Shown here: in pieces, positions 5,253-7,004 of the stretch
Position numbering within the stretch: the stretch's first letter is position 1
Layout: every line of letters starts with the position of its first letter
From: Betaproteobacteria bacterium
GTDB lineage: Bacteria; Pseudomonadota; Gammaproteobacteria; Burkholderiales; Rhodocyclaceae
NCBI GenBank assembly: GCA_028868235.1
Contig: JAGWUW010000140.1
Coordinates: forward strand, 1-7,004
Direction: 5' to 3'
Length of the DNA stretch: 7,004 nucleotides
Notes under the pieces: generated by a model
The model's database searches: none
What the model was told of the DNA's origin: nothing
The model's input: only the letters and a program-made list of their open reading frames with translations
Made by a program: the position numbers and the translations under genes

Positions 5253-5482
5253 AATCGATGAACCCAAAGGAGGAGCGCAGTGAACACAAGCCATCAAAGT
5301 CGAGCATCGCGTGCGTCCAGCCACCGTCAGGAATACGCAAGGATAAAAAGTGCCTAATAATCGGAAGGTTAGGGTTACAGCCTCTGAGTACATAAAGTTT
5401 TAGAATGGCTCCCAAGAGTAGGAGTGACCCAGAGTTGCGTTTTTTAAAAACCAACTCAGTCATTTGAGTGGTCGGTCTTGTC

Positions 5483-5487
5483 AGGAG
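5483..5487 (+). promoter_or_regulatory. Ribosome binding site that decides the glycosyltransferase start
   Basis: AGGAG, five bases before the ATG at 5493. It lies inside the longer reading that begins with TTG at 5478, so the ATG is the better start. Confidence 0.65.
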
Positions 5488-5492
5488 TGGTC

Positions 5493-6614
5493 ATGTTCAA
5501 TACGCAGCAGGCATACTTGAGAAAATGCCGGGATACTGCTTTATCAAGCACATCAAAAAGAATGCCTGTTGAAGTAGAAAAGAATAAGGCTCCCAGCAGC
5601 CTTGCCGAACACGAAAAAAACCGCCTTCATTCGCTGGCTGAACTCTTGGTCACTTGCGTCATTCCCAGCTTGAATGAATGCGACAACCTGAAGGTACTCC
5701 TCCCTAAATTGGCCGATTTATTAACCGGAACCGGAGTGAATTGGGAAATTGTTGTCGTCGATGACGGAAGTTCCGATGCCACCCCCAACCTGATGGCCGA
5801 ATGGGTAAATAAACCGGGATTCAGCTACATACAACTTTCACGAAATTTTGGCAAAGAAGCTGCCTTGACCGCTGGATTGGAGGTAGCTAGAGGACACGCA
5901 GTAGTTTTGCTGGATGCGGATTTACAGCACCCGATTTCCCTTATTCCGGTGATGATCAAAAAATGGCTTTCCGGAATCGATAACGTCTACGCTGTTCGCA
6001 AAACTCGCGACGATGAAAACTGGGTCAAGCGCCTTGGATCGCGGTTATTTTACAAATTGCTGAGCAAATCTCGTCATGTTGAGGTACCTGCCCACGCTGG
6101 AGATTTTCGGCTGATGGATAGACGCGTGGTTGATGCCTTGCTACAGCTGCCGGAAAGAACGCGCTTCATGAAGGGTTTATATGCCTGGGTAGGCTTTCAG
6201 GCAGAGGCCATTGAGTATGTGCCGAGCGATCGCTTGCACGGACGTAGTCGGTTCAGTTTCATCAAGCTGAGTGGGCTTGCCCTGGCAGGATTGACCGCCT
6301 TTACAACCTGGCCACTGCGTCTGGTCAGTGGAATCGGTATACTGGTCGCAATACCCTCTTTTTTCTATGGCATTTATCTAGTCGTTGCTTATTTGCTGCA
6401 TGGTCACCAAATATCCGGTTGGACGACCATCGTCACGCTTCAACTCTTTTCCTCAGGAATCATATTGCTCTCGATCGGTATTGTTGGCGAATACCTCGCA
6501 CAAGTATTTGAAGAAGTAAAAGGACGCCCTCTGTATTTGGTCCGACAACATCTGGATGCTGGTTCCTTTTACGCTTGCCACAATCGTGAGAAGCTGGATA
6601 TTCATGCTAAATAA
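5493..6614 (+). CDS. GtrB/ArnC-like polyprenyl-phosphate glycosyltransferase (GT2)
   Basis: 373 residues from the ATG at 5493. The cytoplasmic GT2 domain starts at about residue 53 (VTCVIPSLNECDNL) and contains VVDDGSSD (89-95), SRNFGKEAALTAG (116-128) and the metal/nucleotide-sugar motif DADLQHP (141-147). Residues 203-213 (GDFRLMDRRVV) and 247-255 (RLHGRSRFS) are typical of the GtrB/ArnC/DPM1 group. Two membrane helices follow at about 263-302 (a hydrophobic stretch with a short break) and 310-334, ending in GEYLAQVFEEVKGRPLYLV, characteristic of GtrB-type proteins. Such enzymes load a sugar from a nucleotide donor onto undecaprenyl phosphate at the inner membrane. The 50-residue polar N-terminal extension is unusual, so a later start is possible. 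Codon use is A/T-richer than the nif genes. The next gene overlaps by 11 bases. The sugar cannot be told from sequence. Confidence 0.9.
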   Translation: MFNTQQAYLRKCRDTALSSTSKRMPVEVEKNKAPSSLAEHEKNRLHSLAELLVTCVIPSLNECDNLKVLLPKLADLLTGTGVNWEIVVVDDGSSDATPNLMAEWVNKPGFSYIQLSRNFGKEAALTAGLEVARGHAVVLLDADLQHPISLIPVMIKKWLSGIDNVYAVRKTRDDENWVKRLGSRLFYKLLSKSRHVEVPAHAGDFRLMDRRVVDALLQLPERTRFMKGLYAWVGFQAEAIEYVPSDRLHGRSRFSFIKLSGLALAGLTAFTTWPLRLVSGIGILVAIPSFFYGIYLVVAYLLHGHQISGWTTIVTLQLFSSGIILLSIGIVGEYLAQVFEEVKGRPLYLVRQHLDAGSFYACHNREKLDIHAK

Positions 6615-7004
6615 TTGGCTATTGGCAAACGAAAAGATTCGTTGGCCGCTAGTGCTTATTCTCAGCGCGGCATGGCTTGGAATTACGGCTGGACTCCGCC
6701 CCTTGATGATTCCCGATGAGGGGCGATATGTGGGTGTCGCTTGGGAAATATTGCAATCGGGCCACTGGTCCACGCCGCTGCTCGATGGAATGCCGTATTT
6801 CCACAAGCCGCCGCTGTTCTATTGGTTGACCGCCCTCAGCCTGAAAATATTCGGGGTAAGCGCCTGGAGTGCTCGATTCGCGCCAATTTTGGCAGCTAGC
6901 TGTGCTGCAACCGGTCTATTCATTTTCGTCCGCCGATACGTTAATGAACGGACCGCTGCAATTAGCCTCCTGGTACTCCTTACCCAGCCATTCTTTTTCG
7001 CTGG
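6604..7004 (+). CDS. ArnT/PMT-like lipid-linked sugar transferase (N-terminal part)
   Basis: The right edge cuts the gene after 133 codons. It starts MLNNWLLANEKIRWPLVLIL and has a first membrane helix at about 13-31. The first outer loop carries IPDEGRYVGVAWEIL (acidic pair D38, E39), the catalytic-loop signature of the PMT/ArnT superfamily (GT-C fold), followed by TPLLDGMPYFHKPPLFYWL and further hydrophobic helices. These enzymes take a sugar from a polyprenyl-phosphate carrier on the periplasmic side and attach it to lipid A, glycans or proteins. The start overlaps the preceding glycosyltransferase by 11 bases, so the two form a natural pair: one makes the lipid-linked sugar, the other uses it. 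The ribosome binding site is weak, consistent with coupling. The acceptor is unknown. Confidence 0.9.
   Translation, partial: MLNNWLLANEKIRWPLVLILSAAWLGITAGLRPLMIPDEGRYVGVAWEILQSGHWSTPLLDGMPYFHKPPLFYWLTALSLKIFGVSAWSARFAPILAASCAATGLFIFVRRYVNERTAAISLLVLLTQPFFFA

Noticed and set aside
5442..5456. T-run/A-run palindrome considered as a terminator before the glycosyltransferase.
   Set aside because: It is only a T6-A5 run with no G/C stem and no gene ending just upstream.
5218..5463. An 81-codon minus-strand frame upstream of nifN.
   Set aside because: It has no ribosome binding site, no recognisable family, and contains the NifA-type and IHF-like sites of the nifN promoter.
5478..5492. TTG start for the glycosyltransferase.
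   Set aside because: It contains the AGGAG that serves the ATG at 5493, and TTG is a rarer start.
1..7004. CRISPR arrays, tRNA or rRNA genes, insertion sequences.
   Set aside because: No repeat-spacer pattern, tRNA-like cloverleaf or transposase was seen.

Overview
The window is part of a nitrogen-fixation (nif) gene region from a high-GC Gram-negative bacterium. The protein flavour and gene set (nifN, nifX, a DUF269 gene, a DUF683 gene and fdxB, with a nif-type iscA before nifU) fit a proteobacterium, most likely a betaproteobacterium of the Rhodocyclales type. That placement is inference, because no rRNA or other marker is present.

Layout from left to right. (1) On the minus strand, positions 1-364 carry a nif-type iscA followed by the first nine codons of nifU, which leaves the window at the left edge. 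Upstream of iscA is a full NifA/sigma54 control region: a -24/-12 element at 398-413, an IHF-like site at 440-452 and a TGT-N10-ACA activator site at 469-484. (2) One plus-strand gene at 697-1206 encodes a possible GNAT-like protein. It lies between the two nif operons and runs against them. (3) On the minus strand, positions 5144-1312 hold a tightly packed eight-gene operon: nifN, nifX, an rseC-like membrane redox gene, a DUF269 gene, a DUF683 gene, fdxB, and two small genes I do not recognise (114 and 73 residues). Neighbours overlap or lie within 15 bases of each other. A second NifA/sigma54 control region with the same parts in the same order lies upstream of nifN (5179-5252). (4) From about 5200 rightward the DNA becomes clearly richer in A+T. 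The plus strand carries a GtrB/ArnC-like polyprenyl-phosphate glycosyltransferase, overlapped by the start of an ArnT/PMT-like lipid-linked sugar transferase cut by the right edge.

How the genes fit together. IscA and NifU assemble and deliver Fe-S clusters for nitrogenase. NifN (with NifE, not in this window) is the scaffold on which FeMo-cofactor is completed, and NifX carries cofactor intermediates. The DUF269 and DUF683 proteins and FdxB are regular companions of NifX, and FdxB probably supplies electrons. The RseC-like protein suggests a link to a membrane electron-transport complex of the Rnf/Rsx type. The glycosyltransferase pair belongs to cell-envelope glycan or lipid A modification and probably marks the edge of the nif cluster.

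Points of most interest: nifN has its own NifA/sigma54 promoter with no nifE in front of it; an rseC-like gene sits inside the operon; and two unrecognised small genes end it.
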